64,000 bases of DNA from Hyaloscypha bicolor E (lineage: Eukaryota > Ascomycota > Leotiomycetes > Helotiales > Hyaloscyphaceae). Below are positions 25,901-38,726 of the stretch, in pieces. The stretch is from the NCBI RefSeq assembly GCF_002865645.1, contig NW_020194512.1, positions 4,195,183-4,259,182 of the forward strand, in the 5' to 3' direction. Made by a program: the position numbers and the translations under genes. Positions within the stretch are counted from its first letter, which is position 1. Each line of letters opens with the position of its first letter. The notes below the pieces were generated by a model that did no database searches, was not told the origin of the DNA, and saw only the letters and a program-made list of their open reading frames with translations.

Positions 25901-28440
25901 CTAATAGTTATTTAAATCTCTATCTTAATAGTATTCGTATTTAGTAATAGCCAAAAATATAATAAGAATAGTTCAAGCTCAGAATTAAAGAATTCGAATA
26001 TAAGAAAAGTATAATCTAATAAAATTATATTAAATAAAAAAGAGAGAGTAGCTAGCAAAAATAATAGCTTACCTAGAGCTCTGGGGAAACTTCCTATAAC
26101 TATTAATCTTTATAGTAATAGGCAGATATAACGGAAGTATTTATTAAATAGTCTATATAAGTACTAAGCAGAAATAAGATATTACTTAGTAATAATATTA
26201 CTACTTTTTTTCTATTCTTAATATTAAATATTTAAAAAGAATATAGGTAATATATAATAAAAAAATAATAGTTATAATCTTAGCCTTAGTATATAGTAGT
26301 AATTAAGGAATAATACGCAAATATAGTATAGGAAAATATATAGCCGGTTTCTTAACCGGGCCTTATAAAAGTTTTATCCTTACTTATTAAATAGGGATAT
26401 CTAAAAGCCTTACTAGAAAAAGATTAGATATATATAAGGTCTTTATAAAGTAGCAAGTATTAAGCTTTCGTAATGCCCCTACTTGAGCTACTAGTAGTAG
26501 CTCAGGCAAGTATTAAGAAGTATATAATAGCAGATATAGTAAAAGAGTAAAAGTAAAGATTCTAGAATAAAAGACCTAGAGCTTATCCCTAAAACAATTA
26601 CTTTTATACTTGCCTCTAGTCTCCTAGATTAGTTTGCGAGCTATATTAAGATATTATTACTACTAGAGTAAGAGAAAATAGTTCTCGGCCTTACTAAGGG
26701 CATTAATTATATTTATAGAGCTAATTGAGCTCTTATAGGAGCTATTATTTTAAGAAATAACTTATAATAAAACGGAAGAATAAGCGGAATATAAGATTAT
26801 ATAAAGTTTGAATTTGATTTTAATTTATATTTTTGATTTTCTAGTATACTTTATTAGCTCTAGAGTAAAGATATAGTCTCGTAATTACATTTATAGCCTT
26901 AATCCTATATAGTATATCTGTATAGTACCTTAGGTAGCTATAATATTCTATTATAGTATACTAGTAGTTATATTCTAGAGCCGTATTATTATATTAACTA
27001 ATACTAATACTAGTAGCCTCGAGTCGGGTAAGAAAGCTACTAATATAACCCAGCTACTATATCCCTTAAGCGTTTACTATAGTATACCAGTGGCCGTATC
27101 CCAGAGCCGCACTATTATATTAACTAATACTAATACTAGTAGCCTTAACTCGAGTAAGAAGGCTACTAATAAGATCTAGCTACTATGCCCCTCAAATATC
27201 TATAGCAGCATGCCTAACCGCTTGGTATAATTTGAGGTAGCTTATAAAAGTTTATCCAGTCAGAATTTCTATTTGCGGTTTAGCCTATAGAATATATCCT
27301 CTTTTCCCTTACTATAGATAACTAGTATTAAGATATTAAAGATACCTAGTAAGAAATAAATAAGGTCTTCTTTATACTTAGTATCCCGATTTTATACCTA
27401 TAATACTCGCTTACTAAAGCTAAAATTAGAAAGAGGCCTGCCTTAAAAAGCGAGAACAGAAATCCCTGTTATTTTATAAAGCTATTCCTCTAATAACTTC
27501 TTATTACCAAGTTAGTTACTATTTAAGAAGAAGAATTCTACTAATAGCGGTATAATAAGCTCTTAAAATGTCTAATTACAGGTAAACTATTAACTATTCC
27601 CAAAAGCTGCTTTCTATAGCTTTAAAGACAGGTCTATTTAATCTTTTATTTAAATATCTGCCAGATATATATAGTATATTACTGCTTTATAATACTAGCG
27701 AAATATAGAGTTAATAGCTTCCAAAAGCTTAGTACTATTCGATTTATTAATATAATAAGTATTTACCTAGAGGTATTATAGGCTATTATAAGTAGCTTGC
27801 TTTCTATAAAACTAAAGCTTTTTATATTTGTTTTTTATTTTTCTAAAGCTATTCTTTAGGTTCTCGAAGGTAATCTCTTTATTATCTTTTCCCTAGATAT
27901 ATAAAAGTATTATATAAGGTATTATAAGATAAATAATATTATTTATAAGGCTAAATTCGCTATTTACTTCTAGCTTTAAAAGATATATTTGGGCTTAAAG
28001 TATTAAATAGTTAGTATATCTGCTATTTAATAAGTATAGGTTATAGGCAGAAGTACTTAGATTATAATCTATATAATATAGCTATAAAGGTTAAGATAGC
28101 AGAGATAAGTCTAAGATAGAGAGATTAATAAAAGATTTAAGGCTAAGGCTCTAGCTAAGAGCTTAGAGATAATTACCGGCATATATAGTAGTAATAAATA
28201 GTATTATACTAGTAAAGCTAGTAACTAGTTATTTCTTATTTTTAATAAATAGTATATTAATTACACTATATAATATATCTTGGTATTCTAATTAAAGAAA
28301 GATATTTAGAGATTTTTTTAGTAGTTTTAGTTATATTATATAATTAGTAAATAGAGGGGCCTCTTATAAAAGCCTATTAAAGCCTATAGAAGCCTATAGA
28401 AACTCTAAGGAAATAGTATAAATACTAGTAATAATCTTTC
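25900..28440. other. RIP-degraded DNA without identifiable gene
   Basis: AT-rich with retained CG sites. Apart from the 126-bp tandem duplication at 26951-27200, no protein could be recognised on either strand. Confidence 0.35.
26951..27200. repeat. Tandem duplication, 126-bp period, two copies
   Basis: The unit starting TTATAGTATACTAGTAG at 26951 repeats from 27077 as CTATAGTATACCAGTGG. The second copy keeps more C and G (GTATCCCAGAGCCGC against ATATTCTAGAGCCGT), so the two have been mutated to different degrees. Confidence 0.75.
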
Positions 28441-29720
28441 TCTTTTACCTCTATCTTTATTAACTCGGGAGGTATACTAATATAGAAAACACTAACTTTA
28501 AGTAGCTAAACGGCAATTAGACTTCAAATCTCGAGTTTTCTATTTCTAATAGCCCTAGAGCCGGTACGGCTACTAAATTAGCTAGCCAGGCCACCGAATA
28601 AGTTAACTAAACAGGCTTAGAATATATATTACTACTTCTCTAACTAAGTAGTTAGAAAATAGATAAGTAATATAATAAGAATAATCCTATATATATTTAC
28701 TATAATTTTTAGTAAAAGATCTCCTAGTATAAAAATATTAGAACTAGAACTATTTATTCCGATATAGATCCCGATCTTACTCTAGCTCCGAGCGATTTTT
28801 AAAATATTAACTTCCAGGTATAACTTGAAAGCCTTTTATAAGATAAAGACAAATTTCCCGGAAATATTTATATATATAAAGAAATAATTATTGAGATATC
28901 CGTTAAGCAGAGCTATTAGTATAGCCTATCGAAACGATACCCTAAGCTATAGATTAATTAACAGATAGTTAATAAGTATCTGGAAGGTCTTAGTAACTTA
29001 TTTTATAAAGAGAGGAAGATAACCTTTAGTATAGAGTTTATTTATAAAGAAGGTAGTAGTAATTCTATAATAGTAAAAGGCAAGAAAAAGAAGAAAAGCA
29101 CTATAGAGGCTCAAAAGCTTTAGAGAGCTACTAATACCGGTCTCTGGAGCCGACTTTACGAGCTTTATTACTATAGAGCCAAATATTGCAAGTAAGAACC
29201 CTACTACTTGCCGGATAAATAAGGAAACTACTATAAACTATTACTAGCCTAGCTAGAAGAGATTATCTATTATATTAAAGCTAATATAAAGAAAGAAAAG
29301 ATAGAGAAAGATATTAATATTAATATTAAGATTCTACCCTATATTCTCTGAAATATATTAGATAATAGCTATAAGCGGAAGGCAGATAACTCTTCTAACT
29401 ATTATTATTATAAAGTTTATATCTTAGAGACTATATCTAGTAAAGCTTCTAGAAATATAAAAGGAGATAAACTAGCCAAACTTGAGGAGTATTATAACTA
29501 GAGCCTAATATAAGTCAAGAGTAATAGATAGAGAAAGGTATTATAGATTATAAATCAGATTATAATAAATTAGTTCCTAAAACTAAATACTACTTTATAG
29601 TATCTAAAGGTTATTACTAATCTAATAATAAAAAATAAGGTATTACTAGATATTATACTATAATTTGTAAGTAATATTAAAAGGTTCTTATAAGAGAAAT
29701 AGAAGTCTTAAGGTATAAGA
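28440..29720 (+). pseudogene. Unidentified relict coding region with a Cys-containing motif
   Basis: A + strand frame from about 28500 to 29700 reads with Gln/Trp-type stops. Segments are SNSPRAGTATKLASQATE near 28545, GLWSRLYELYYYRAKYC near 29140-29190 followed by YYLPDK, and RKADNSSNYY near 29380. The R-A-K-Y-C...P-x-Y-L-P-D pattern resembles short Cys/His segments in hypothetical fungal proteins, but I could not name a family. Confidence 0.35.
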
Positions 29721-29769
29721 AAATATTTCTAGGCTCTATTTATTTATTTCTTTCCTATTAGACTTATTT

Positions 29770-30385
29770 GGGAGGCTATATAATAGATATCCCCGTATAA
29801 CGGAAGTAATTCTCTATAATATATATATTATTACCTACTATATTAATATATTACTTCAGAAATATTTTGAATTCCCTTAAAATGAAATCCTTATTTTCGT
29901 ATTACTTTTTCTTAATAAATTTCTTGAGCACTCCAAAAAACTCCTTAATAGGGTTAAAATCAAGCGAGTATAGGTATAGAAACTCTACTTTTACTCCTAT
30001 ATCTCGGTATATCTATAACTTATAAGTTTTATTAAATAGTGCCAAGAAGTATTATATATAATAATTATAGATTTTTGCTCTGGATATAGGCAATAGTAAT
30101 ATAGTAACTGGGTAATAAAATCTTTAAAACAATTACTATCTATTAATTCTTAGTATATCCGCCTTAGTATAATACTATCCTGCGCCTATACTAGAAGAAT
30201 ATACTATTGTTTTCTGCGACCGAACTTTGTAATCTAGACTAGAGAAGAGCCCTTTAGAGACTACTTCTATTCCCTATATCTAGCCCTTTTATTATAGCCG
30301 GACTTATTAATAAAGACAAGTTAGTAAGACTTGTACTATAATATCTTATATAGATAATAATCTCAAAGGTTATAGATAGGGTTAA
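29770..30385 (-). pseudogene. Tc1/mariner-type transposase (DDE_3), C-terminal part
   Basis: On the - strand: an N-terminal block VFINKSGYNKRARY near 30300, the second block YNTSWHYLIKL at about 30040 (usual D-N-A-S-x-H), and YSLDFNPIKEFFGVLKKFI at about 29960-29900, which matches the conserved P-x-Y-S-P-D-x-N-P-I-E block. At least one frameshift separates the last two. The upstream end is lost at about 30385, where sequence type changes abruptly. It is inactive. Confidence 0.82.
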
Positions 30386-31700
30386 TAGGGTTATCCCCGA
30401 AAATCCCCCGACCGACTTCACGAAAAGAGGTCATTTCCAGATAACGCAAGCAACCAGATATTATATATATAAAGCCTGCCAAGTCTAAAAACAAGTAGTA
30501 AAAGAAAAGTCAAAACCTCGGTATGTTATTCCAGATTAAATATTGTGCGAGGTCTTAATCTATAGGGGCATTAAATTAAATACTATTAAAGAGGCGGAGA
30601 TACTTAATATTAAAGAGTATCCGAGTTAAGGTATTAGGAATAAGGGGTACAGGGAAAGACCTATAGCCACGGCCCTAATTAGTAGTACTTCGGAAAGAAT
30701 AGGAAGATATAAATTTAAATATCTATAAAAGCTAAATAAACTTTTCCGTTTCTTTTTTAATAATTAGAATACCTCAAATTATTGAGCTTTACGAGAGAGT
30801 ATTAAAAGATACAGAAATAAAAAAATTCGAGTTCCTAGTAATAGTTCTAGAGTAATTTCTATACATAACAAGTTTTTCTATCTAATGACTTTTCTATATT
30901 AATAGCTAAAAGGGTTAGGTATTACTAGTTATTACTAGAGCTAAACTTCTTGGGTTTCCTTATACTATATTCTGGATAAAAGTAAGTTAGATCTTATAGT
31001 ATGGTTTAATCTTCCTACTTTTATTATATTTAGATTTAATATATTTTTAGATATTATATTACTAAGTTATACTTATAGGTATTAGATTATATCTGCAAAA
31101 GAGAAGTAATAGATATAAAGCAATTTATAATAGAGGTTATTATTAGAAAATTAGTAATATTATAATATTAAGAAATAGTATATTTAGTAGGGCAATTACG
31201 AGTTATAATTTCAAGCCAAAGATTAGACTAATAACCCTGGATAACTAAGAGAAGGCTAATAAAAAACTTCTAGTAATTAATATAATATAATATATCTCAT
31301 ATACCGAGAGTTATAAATCCCGTACTAGTAGTACCTACTATTACTATAATAGTATAGGCTCAAGCTTATATTTAGGTATAGGCAAGAAAAGTACTAAGGT
31401 ATAGTAACTACTAATATTTTAAGGCAATTTTGCGTAATAACTATATAAAAGAATTAAAAGTAAACTAATTCAAATAATTCTAATTTATTTATCTTTTTAG
31501 AATTAAATTATAATAAAAGAGATTTGGAGTTTAGTAAGAATAAAAATACAGGGGCAGGATATAAGAATTAAGTAAGAATAAATATAAAATCACGATTTAA
31601 TTCCCTTTATATAATTAATTCCTTAATTAATTTATAACCTTAGCTTATAAATACTTTATTAAGAGACAGAAATATATGAAATACTCGAATTAGTAGATTA
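30386..31700 (+). other. RIP-degraded region with an unidentified relict frame
   Basis: Begins with a short less-mutated segment (30386-30470). A + strand frame from about 30510 to 31100 reads coherently through Gln-type stops, including IKLNTIKEAEILNIKEYPS and YILDKSKLDLIVWFNLPTF, and suggests a helix-turn-helix-like start, but no family was recognised. 31100-31700 shows nothing. Confidence 0.3.
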
Positions 31701-31989
31701 ACTTTACTATAAAACTCGGAAGTAAATTAAATAACTTTTATAATAAAAATAGCAAATTAATAGCTATTATCTTACTTATAGAATCTGGCTTGCTTCATTT
31801 TATAACACACAGGTCCTTATAGGAACAGCTTTAATAGAAGTTTATTTTTGTGCCCTTTAGTCTTTATAAAGTTTAAAATAGCTACTTCTAGTAATCTCAC
31901 TAATTTCACTGGCTATTAGTAAGGGTTATACGGGCCGGACAGAAGCTAATCTTAGAAGTTTATTAAATAATATCTTTCTTTTTACTTTT

Positions 31990-33489
31990 TTAATAATATA
32001 AATAAAGTAATAATAAATATTATTTCAAAAATTACATTTTTATCTATTACTATAACTATTTATCTAAATAATATTTATATTAAAGTAATAATTCAAAAAG
32101 ATATATAAGCTTAATATTATTAGATACGGAAAGTAGCCTAGCTCTAATTTTAATAGCCTATTAAAAATAGCTTATTAAGGAATCAGAAATAGGTTAGATA
32201 AGTTCTTTAAAAGGCCAGATCTCTTTAGTAGCTATAACCTCAATTTACTAATTTATACTATACTAGTTATTATATCTTTTCTATATTAAGGTAATATTAG
32301 TCTCAGTTTCTAATATAGCTATTCTTATATAGCTAAGCTTACTAGTAATCTCCGAGAAATTAAGCTATAGCTTAGAATTAGGTCCTTAGATAGCTTTATT
32401 AGAGTAGCTAATTTCTGGAATATACTATAATTACCCTAATATAACCTCAAGAAAGTCCCCTGGCTATATAGAAATAACTAGATATAGGGCTATAACTATT
32501 CTTAAGGCAGGAGTTCTATTAAGCTTTTGCTTTCTATTTAGTAAATCTTTATAAGAAATAAGGCATATATAAATAGCATTATTATAATCTAATAGGCTAT
32601 TAATACTATCTCAAAATATATCTATAGTATTTTATAATAATAGCTTTTCTGGCTATATTATATTATTAAAGCTTACTAGGTATAATTACTCTTCCTTATT
32701 AGTTAGTACTTATACTCTATTTACCTAGTTAATTAAAGAACTTTTTAATGCCTTCTTAATAACCTTCTAGTATAAATTAGTACTACTAGATAAGTTATTA
32801 GCTTGCTTAGTAACTACTCTTATCTATACTTCCTTTATATAGGAGTAATATACTTGATTTCACTTCTTTATTATCTAGAGCAAGTTCTTGGTTTTATTAA
32901 AAAAATATCTATTAAAGCCTTTTATATAGAAAAGAAAGATATATATTAAATTATTTTTTAGTATATAAGCTTTAGTATCTTCTATCTTAGTACTAATACC
33001 TTCTACTTATATATTATAAAGAAACTACTAAAAATAATAGTATTTCCGGTAATTCTCTAAGCTTTTTTCTTTTAAGACAATATTAATAAGCTTCTTTATA
33101 GCCTTGGCCTTAGCCTAATTAGCCTTGGCAGGTAATCCAGTATTATCTCTAAACTATACTCAAATATTAGCCTTTACTAACTTTATAATATAATTATATT
33201 AAAAAGTCTCTTTTTATAAGTTAATTACCTAGAGACTTTCGAGACCTGCTTATTTCTTTTTTAATTCCCGTTTAATTCTGTCTTGCCTAATAGTATTAAA
33301 ATAGACTATTATATTTATAGAAGGCTTTATAATTATATTTATATCCTTAAATACCTTTATAACTAAGTAATCTCTATTCTAGAAATCAGCTATTTTCTTA
33401 TAGTACTTTATATATATCTATAGTATACCTAATATAATTAGTATTATATTCTCTTCTAGATATAGCTCTTTTACCTCTTTAGAAACCAT
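31990..33489 (-). pseudogene. Unidentified relict gene of about 490 codons
   Basis: From ATG at 33489 on the - strand the frame continues about 1.5 kb with stops nearly only at CAA/CAG/TGG-type positions. Landmarks: MVSKEVKELYLEENIIL at the start, NTIRQDRIKRELKKK near residue 80, VLKEKSLENYRKYYYF near residue 150, and PGDFLEVILGQL near residue 370. The K-S-x-x-x-Y...F segment followed much later by R/Q-P-G-D-x-L recalls tyrosine-recombinase-like fungal proteins (FluG-domain/DUF3435 types), but the catalytic R-H-R-Y residues could not be placed, so this is only a suggestion. Confidence 0.4.
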
Positions 33490-33639
33490 TATATATTTTG
33501 TTTATAAGAATATAATTAAGGGCAATTTTATTATGGAATTATATAAAGAATAGTAATAGGCTAATATTACTAGTACTAGCTAATTTAGTATATTAAGTGA
33601 ATTCTATTAAGACTTATAGATATACCTACTAACCTTTAG

Positions 33640-34460
33640 GGTATTATTAGTAGAGTTAGCTATACTTACTAGGTATATGCAAGTAATAGGAAAGCAGGCT
33701 TAAATAAAGCCTTTATACTATATATTTGCCTTGGCTAATAAACCCAAGATAAAGAAACTAGATAGTTCTATTATAGCTTCTAATAAAGTAGCTACCTTAT
33801 TAGTAGAGATAGCAGGACAAGCTCTTTTATAAGTTAGGGATGCCTTCGAAGCTAGTAATACATGCTATAAGTTCTCTTCTATTATATAGACTAGGCTTCT
33901 AGCTAGTAAATAGCTATTAATAATAGTTATATTATTATTTAGCTATAGGAAATATACTTCGGGTATAGTAAACTCGGGGGTTAAGGGAACTTCTTCTAAA
34001 CTAGAGGGGCCTTGGGATATGGTAGTATTCTGGTTAAGGTTATTAGAGAGTTTAAGTAAGTCAATTTCCTATAAGAAATAATAAGATTAGTATTATTATC
34101 TTAAAAAGCCTTTCTTAGCTCTACTCAAGCTCCGTACTACTATTCCCGTATAGCTCCTTAGTTAAGGACATTTCTCGGGTTATTTAGAAGTCTGGAATAG
34201 TATTTTAATATTAGGTATAATAGTAATAAAGGAAATATTATTAAATATAATAATAGAATTAGAGAGTATATCTTCTTTATAGTATATCTTAACTCGGAAA
34301 TAGTAAATAGAAGCCAGGTTAGTAATTTGTTTATTATAGGATTTATATAAGACTTATATACTTGAAAGATACTATTAATTTACTACTCGGATAATCTAGA
34401 GACTTTTTTAATTACAGATTTATCTAGAGAGACCTTATATAATTAGTCTTACTTATCTAA
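33640..34460 (+). pseudogene. Unidentified relict coding region
   Basis: A + strand frame of roughly 250 codons with Gln-type stops. ANKPKIKKLDSSIIASN near 33735 and KGTSSKLEGPWDMVVFWL near 33985 are the clearest parts. It is divergent from the relict at 31990-33489, with about 150 bp between. No domain recognised. Confidence 0.3.
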
Positions 34461-35900
34461 TAATATCTAATAGCCTAAAAATACATGTTTAGAGCCTGTT
34501 ATATTAAAGTATTACCGAATAGATCGAGTACTATTATGGATATTACGGTAAGTTAAAGCAGGATATAAGTTTATAGAGTCGATTTCCAAATATTATTTGG
34601 AAATACTAAGTTAGTAGAAGTAATAATTCTATATCTAACCCAGTAGCATAATTAGTATATATTAAGATTACTAAGAATACTCTATTTTTAACCTACTATT
34701 ATATAATAACCGTTTAAAGATATCCGGTTATCTTATATCTTATTTAAAACTAGGTAATATTTATTCCTATATAGCGGAAAACCCTATATACCAGAACGAC
34801 TTTATAGTTTAGGGGTCTCAAATCTCTACTATATAAGTATATAAAGTTATAATTAGTTTGCTATTATTCTTTAGCTATTTTTCTATAAGAATTCGGTTTA
34901 TAATAAGAAAATATTACAGTTATAGTTATATTATTAATTATCCTATTAATAGTATTAAAAGCCCTTTTAGCTATTCCCCCCTACTCTATTATAAATATTG
35001 GCCTATCTCCAAATTTCGGGACTATTACGGGTACGGCATTCAGGGCTTGAAAAGCAAGGTAGAAGGTCCCTTATAAAGACAATTCAAAGCTAAGGAAGGG
35101 AAAACTAGAATACAGGAGGCTGTGAGGGAGTATATGCACCCTATAGTATACTAGTCCCGAAGGGGCTTAGCCTTCTAAATATCTCTAGTACATTCCAAGT
35201 ATACTTCCCTAGTAAGGCGGCCGTGTCACGTGTGTCTAGGAGGCATCTGGCATCTGGCATCTGGGAATTGTAACAGGGACCTTAGTATAAAGCTCCTATT
35301 AAGAAAGAATATAGCTCTAAGGTTTAAAGGCATAAAGTATAAAAAAAACCTTTATGCCAGATTTATCCGGATAAAGTAGAAGGAGGTATATAATATGCCA
35401 AGTATCTTAATAAGCGAATGAGGTGCTTATATAATATTATATTTATAATTATACTAAATTAATTGTATTTTATTATATATTATACGAAATACATATAAAG
35501 TATAGCGTTATTCTAGAAGTTTCTATAAGCGCCATATACGTGTCTGCTTCTATATAAACCTGTAAGGCGCATAATATAGCAGGGTGCTACGCAAGTAGTC
35601 AAGGTAAGGGGTGGAATATAAGGTAAAGTATGGAGTGAAGCGTGGAAGTATAATTGATTCCAAGAACTGGTTCTAATCAAGAAACTAATTAATGCCCATT
35701 TCTAAAGCTCGCATGCCTCCATATATAGTATCTAGCGTTCCGCTGGATATACGGAAGCACTAGTCCCAATTAGGGAATGCGATCCCATATAAGCACTAGC
35801 CCAATTAGGCTACCAAATCCACCTGGACGCTTGCTATTAATATGCGCATTACAAAACCACTCAGTTCTCTATCTAAGGTACGGAGGTAATGCTTTATAAG
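34460..35900. other. Transition from RIP-degraded to moderately mutated DNA
   Basis: No supported gene. A 72-codon + strand frame at 34858-35076 is Tyr/Ile/Ser-rich and is probably chance. 35200-35270 is GC-richer with a tandem GGCATCTGGCATCTG and CACGTG sites. A small hairpin (GGCATAAAG...CTTTATGCC) lies at about 35329-35358. Confidence 0.35.
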
Positions 35901-35959
35901 CGACCGCGCTAGTAAAGCCCTTGCAGAGGCCTCCCTGCCAAGAGAGCCTTAAATATATA

Positions 35960-36339
35960 ATGTCTAATCAAAACATAGTAGGGTCCCTCTAACTACCCTT
36001 TATTATCGCGATTATAGTCGGCCCTCTATAGAAGCAAAGGCCGAAGGCCAACTATATTTCACTCTATTAGAGGAGAAAGCCCTCGAAAGATATTTGAAAC
36101 TAATAGCTGACTTCGGGAATCCTATACGAATCAAGTACCTACCTGCCCTCGCCTTCAGTATTGCCTGCCGGCATTTGACGAATAAAGCGACCAAGCCTCC
36201 GAGCAAGAACTGGCCTCTGGGCTTCCAGAAGCGTTATCCAGTACTTACGGTTCAATTCCTGGACAAGCATAAGACTCTTGGATTCCCAGAAACTATCTTC
36301 AATAAGGCCAAATTCCCAATGCCGGCGAAACTTCAGTAA
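35960..36339 (+). pseudogene. pogo/Fot1-like transposase fragment (CENP-B-type HTH)
   Basis: A readable + strand frame carries the N-terminal DNA-binding half of a pogo/Fot1-like transposase: LLEEKALERYLKLIADFGNP at about 36067-36124, IRIKYLPALAFSIACRHL, then PSKNWPLGFQKRYPVL at about 36201-36250, matching the family pattern G-K-N-W-x-x-R-F-x-K-R-H/Y-P. It ends at a TAA (36337) and the catalytic domain does not follow. It is much less mutated than the transposase at 19840-21380 and differs from it in sequence, so it belongs to a different subfamily. Confidence 0.7.
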
Positions 36340-36409
36340 TGGGATAAGCAGTGGAATAGATTCGGTAAGTAAAGAATTAATCACTAAACTAATTACCCCT
36401 GAAGCTACA

Positions 36410-37300
36410 ACCGTTATTAGATGAATATACCCAAAGCAGCAGGTCTAACCAATATCAAGATTCAGCTATAAGATTTTGCCGAGTTCACTAATAGGCCAAG
36501 ATATAGCTTGTAATAGCAACTCCGTAAAAAATCGCTTGGTTTAATAACGCGTGCCAGTTCCTCAGATACGGCTATATATTTAGTAAAGGCCTTATAGACT
36601 TCTGGAAATTCCTTAGGGTTAATATTATGTTTCGCAAGGAATTTTGGAATATTATATCCTTTATTACTCTCTAATATAAGCTTGCGGCAAAATACGCGAA
36701 TTTCAGCCTTAAATATTTGTGGCTAGTGGTGTCTCTTATAGAACTATTACTAAAAAGCTAATTATTACTATATATATAGATAAACTAATACTAGAAGTAC
36801 TTACTATAGACAAAGTAAAGTCCGCTAGATAATTTAGGTATAGGATAACTTCTTGGGAATATATAAGAAAGGCTAAGCAGAATATATATAGCTTCGGTAT
36901 TAAAGTTATACTATCTAATAGACTAGCGCTCTTGAAAGCAATCTTTACCTTAATTATAGATGCCTGGATATAATTCTGGACTTATTTAATAATTCTGTTA
37001 TAGCTATCGCGAGAATTAGGGTATCATTTACTGAAAACAAGATAGCATATACGGTATCCTAATTTGAAGCTCAGTAGTAATAATGCCCAAATCTTATCTA
37101 TAAGCTTCTCTAAGTTCTTTACTCGAGACTTATACTTCGCGTTTTAAAAGCGCTATATTCTCGGTAACCGTATAGAGGGAAAATAGTAATACTTTGCGAT
37201 TACTATAAAGTGGCTATTCAAGTTAAGCCCAGAAACGTTTAAAGGAATAGTTAGGTCTTATTATGAGATAGCTAAAGGAGCTGCCAAATTCTTAGTTGCA
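36410..37300 (-). pseudogene. Unidentified relict frame downstream of the kinase
   Basis: On the - strand, ESLEKLI-like and KLIDKIWALLLLSFKLGY segments near 37130-37070 and KPSDFLRSCYYKLYLGLLVN near 36540-36490 read with very few stops. The protein was helical and partly hydrophobic. It lies 3' of the kinase on the same strand and may be a separate gene or its far C-terminal part. No family recognised. Confidence 0.4.
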
Positions 37301-38352
37301 TTAGCTATTACGCTTGTGGATATAACCTGGGTTCCGGATATAATATTGAGAAACTCTTTTGTATTAGTCTGGAATCGAAGTAATTTGGCGTCTGGATAGT
37401 AATTTAGGTCCTTATAAATTATACTCTAAATAATAGTGCCGGGATTATAGAGGTTTCTGCTTCTAGTATTAAGCATTTCCTCTACTACTAGTAAGATTTG
37501 ACTAATCTCCCTCCTATATTAATAAGACCCTAGTGGATTAATAATAACTTCCTCGATACGACGAAGTCCTGCCCCACTACTATAGGTAGTTATAAAGAGA
37601 AAAAGCAAGCAGTATCCTATAGTAAAGATATTGGCCTTTAATCTACTCTCGAGATAATAGATCTGCTCGGGAGCAAGATACTATACGATAGAATTTATAT
37701 ATTTAGTTAATGCCCCTGGTTAGTAGACCTTACTAATACCGAGATCCGCAATAATTAGTAGAAGCGGTTTTGCGCTTTTGAGGTTAGTTAATCAGGATAA
37801 TAATATATTTTCCGGTTTTATATTCTTATAAAAAATAGATTTGCTATATATGTAGGCAATACCTTTAATAAGACCGTGAAATATTTGCAAAACCGGCCCA
37901 TTAGTCTTGTTTAGCTACTACCAAGGGCAAATCGTATATTAAGATCCATTATCGGAAACTAATTAAAAGAACTTTTGTAGTATAACTAGGGCCCAAGGTT
38001 CGGTAACTATGAAATAGGTCAATATAACAGAATCTATATAGTATATATTAATAACTTTCAGAACGTTCCGATATTAACACTAGCTCAATAGTCTTATCTC
38101 TGACAAAATCTGATCCCTACAAGATGGAGCAAGCTACTACCGCCATATGTTATCCTCTGCATATATCTCTTTAATTATATAGACCTTGCCCTTCAAGTCA
38201 GAAACCTTATAGATAGTACCGAAACTGCCAATATATATCCGGCTATCAGGATCCCTTCTATAGGGAACAATATCTGCGGATTTATATCTCGAAAATTCTT
38301 CTGGTAAGAGAACCTTGGAATCAGGTTCATATATTATAGCTATATCTATCAA
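37300..38352 (-). pseudogene. Broken protein kinase gene
   Basis: The first 71 codons (38352-38137) are open and contain the glycine-rich loop IGSFGTIYKV and the VAIK-like YIIKEIYAED. After stops, GLIKGIAYIYSKSIFYKNIKPENILL at about 37890-37805 (cited here only as landmark; the catalytic loop is YKNIKPEN) corresponds to H-x-D-x-K-P-E-N, and an A-D-L-G-I-S-K-like activation segment lies near 37740. These mark subdomains I, II, VIb and VII of a Ser/Thr-type kinase. The catalytic aspartate reads as asparagine and a frame change follows the VIb motif, so it is inactive. The true start is unclear, because 38352 is TTG, not ATG. Confidence 0.75.
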
Positions 38353-38496
38353 AGCATTTCTGTTAGACTAATAATGTCAAGAAGGGCTAGAGGATATATG
38401 CTTCTCGATTACATTATCTTGCTATAAGGAAAGATAGTTTTACCTTTTATGAAACTTTCTATAGAGACTGTAGGAGGAGAGTCGATAAGTGGTAGG

Positions 38497-38720
38497 GTCC
38501 GGAAGTTTGAGAAGGTCGACGGGCAGAGTCGAGAAGTCTGACAGGGTCAAGGAGGGGGAGAAGGTTGAGAGGGTCAAGAAGGCTGAGAGGGTCGAGAAGG
38601 CTAAGAGGGGCAAGAAGGCTGAGAGGGTCGAGGGGCAGGGTCGAGGAGGGGCAGGTCGAGGAGGGTCAGAGTCGAAAAGGTTGAGAAAGATCGAGGATAT
38701 TCGGAGTCGAGGAGGGTCGG
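38497..38720. repeat. Purine-rich minisatellite
   Basis: Imperfect 15-16 bp units of the type GAGGGTCGAGAAGGCT are repeated about a dozen times, all purine-rich on the + strand. Long frames across it on both strands (38440-38806) reflect the repeat and are not genes. Confidence 0.8.
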
Positions 38721-38726
38721 AGTCAA

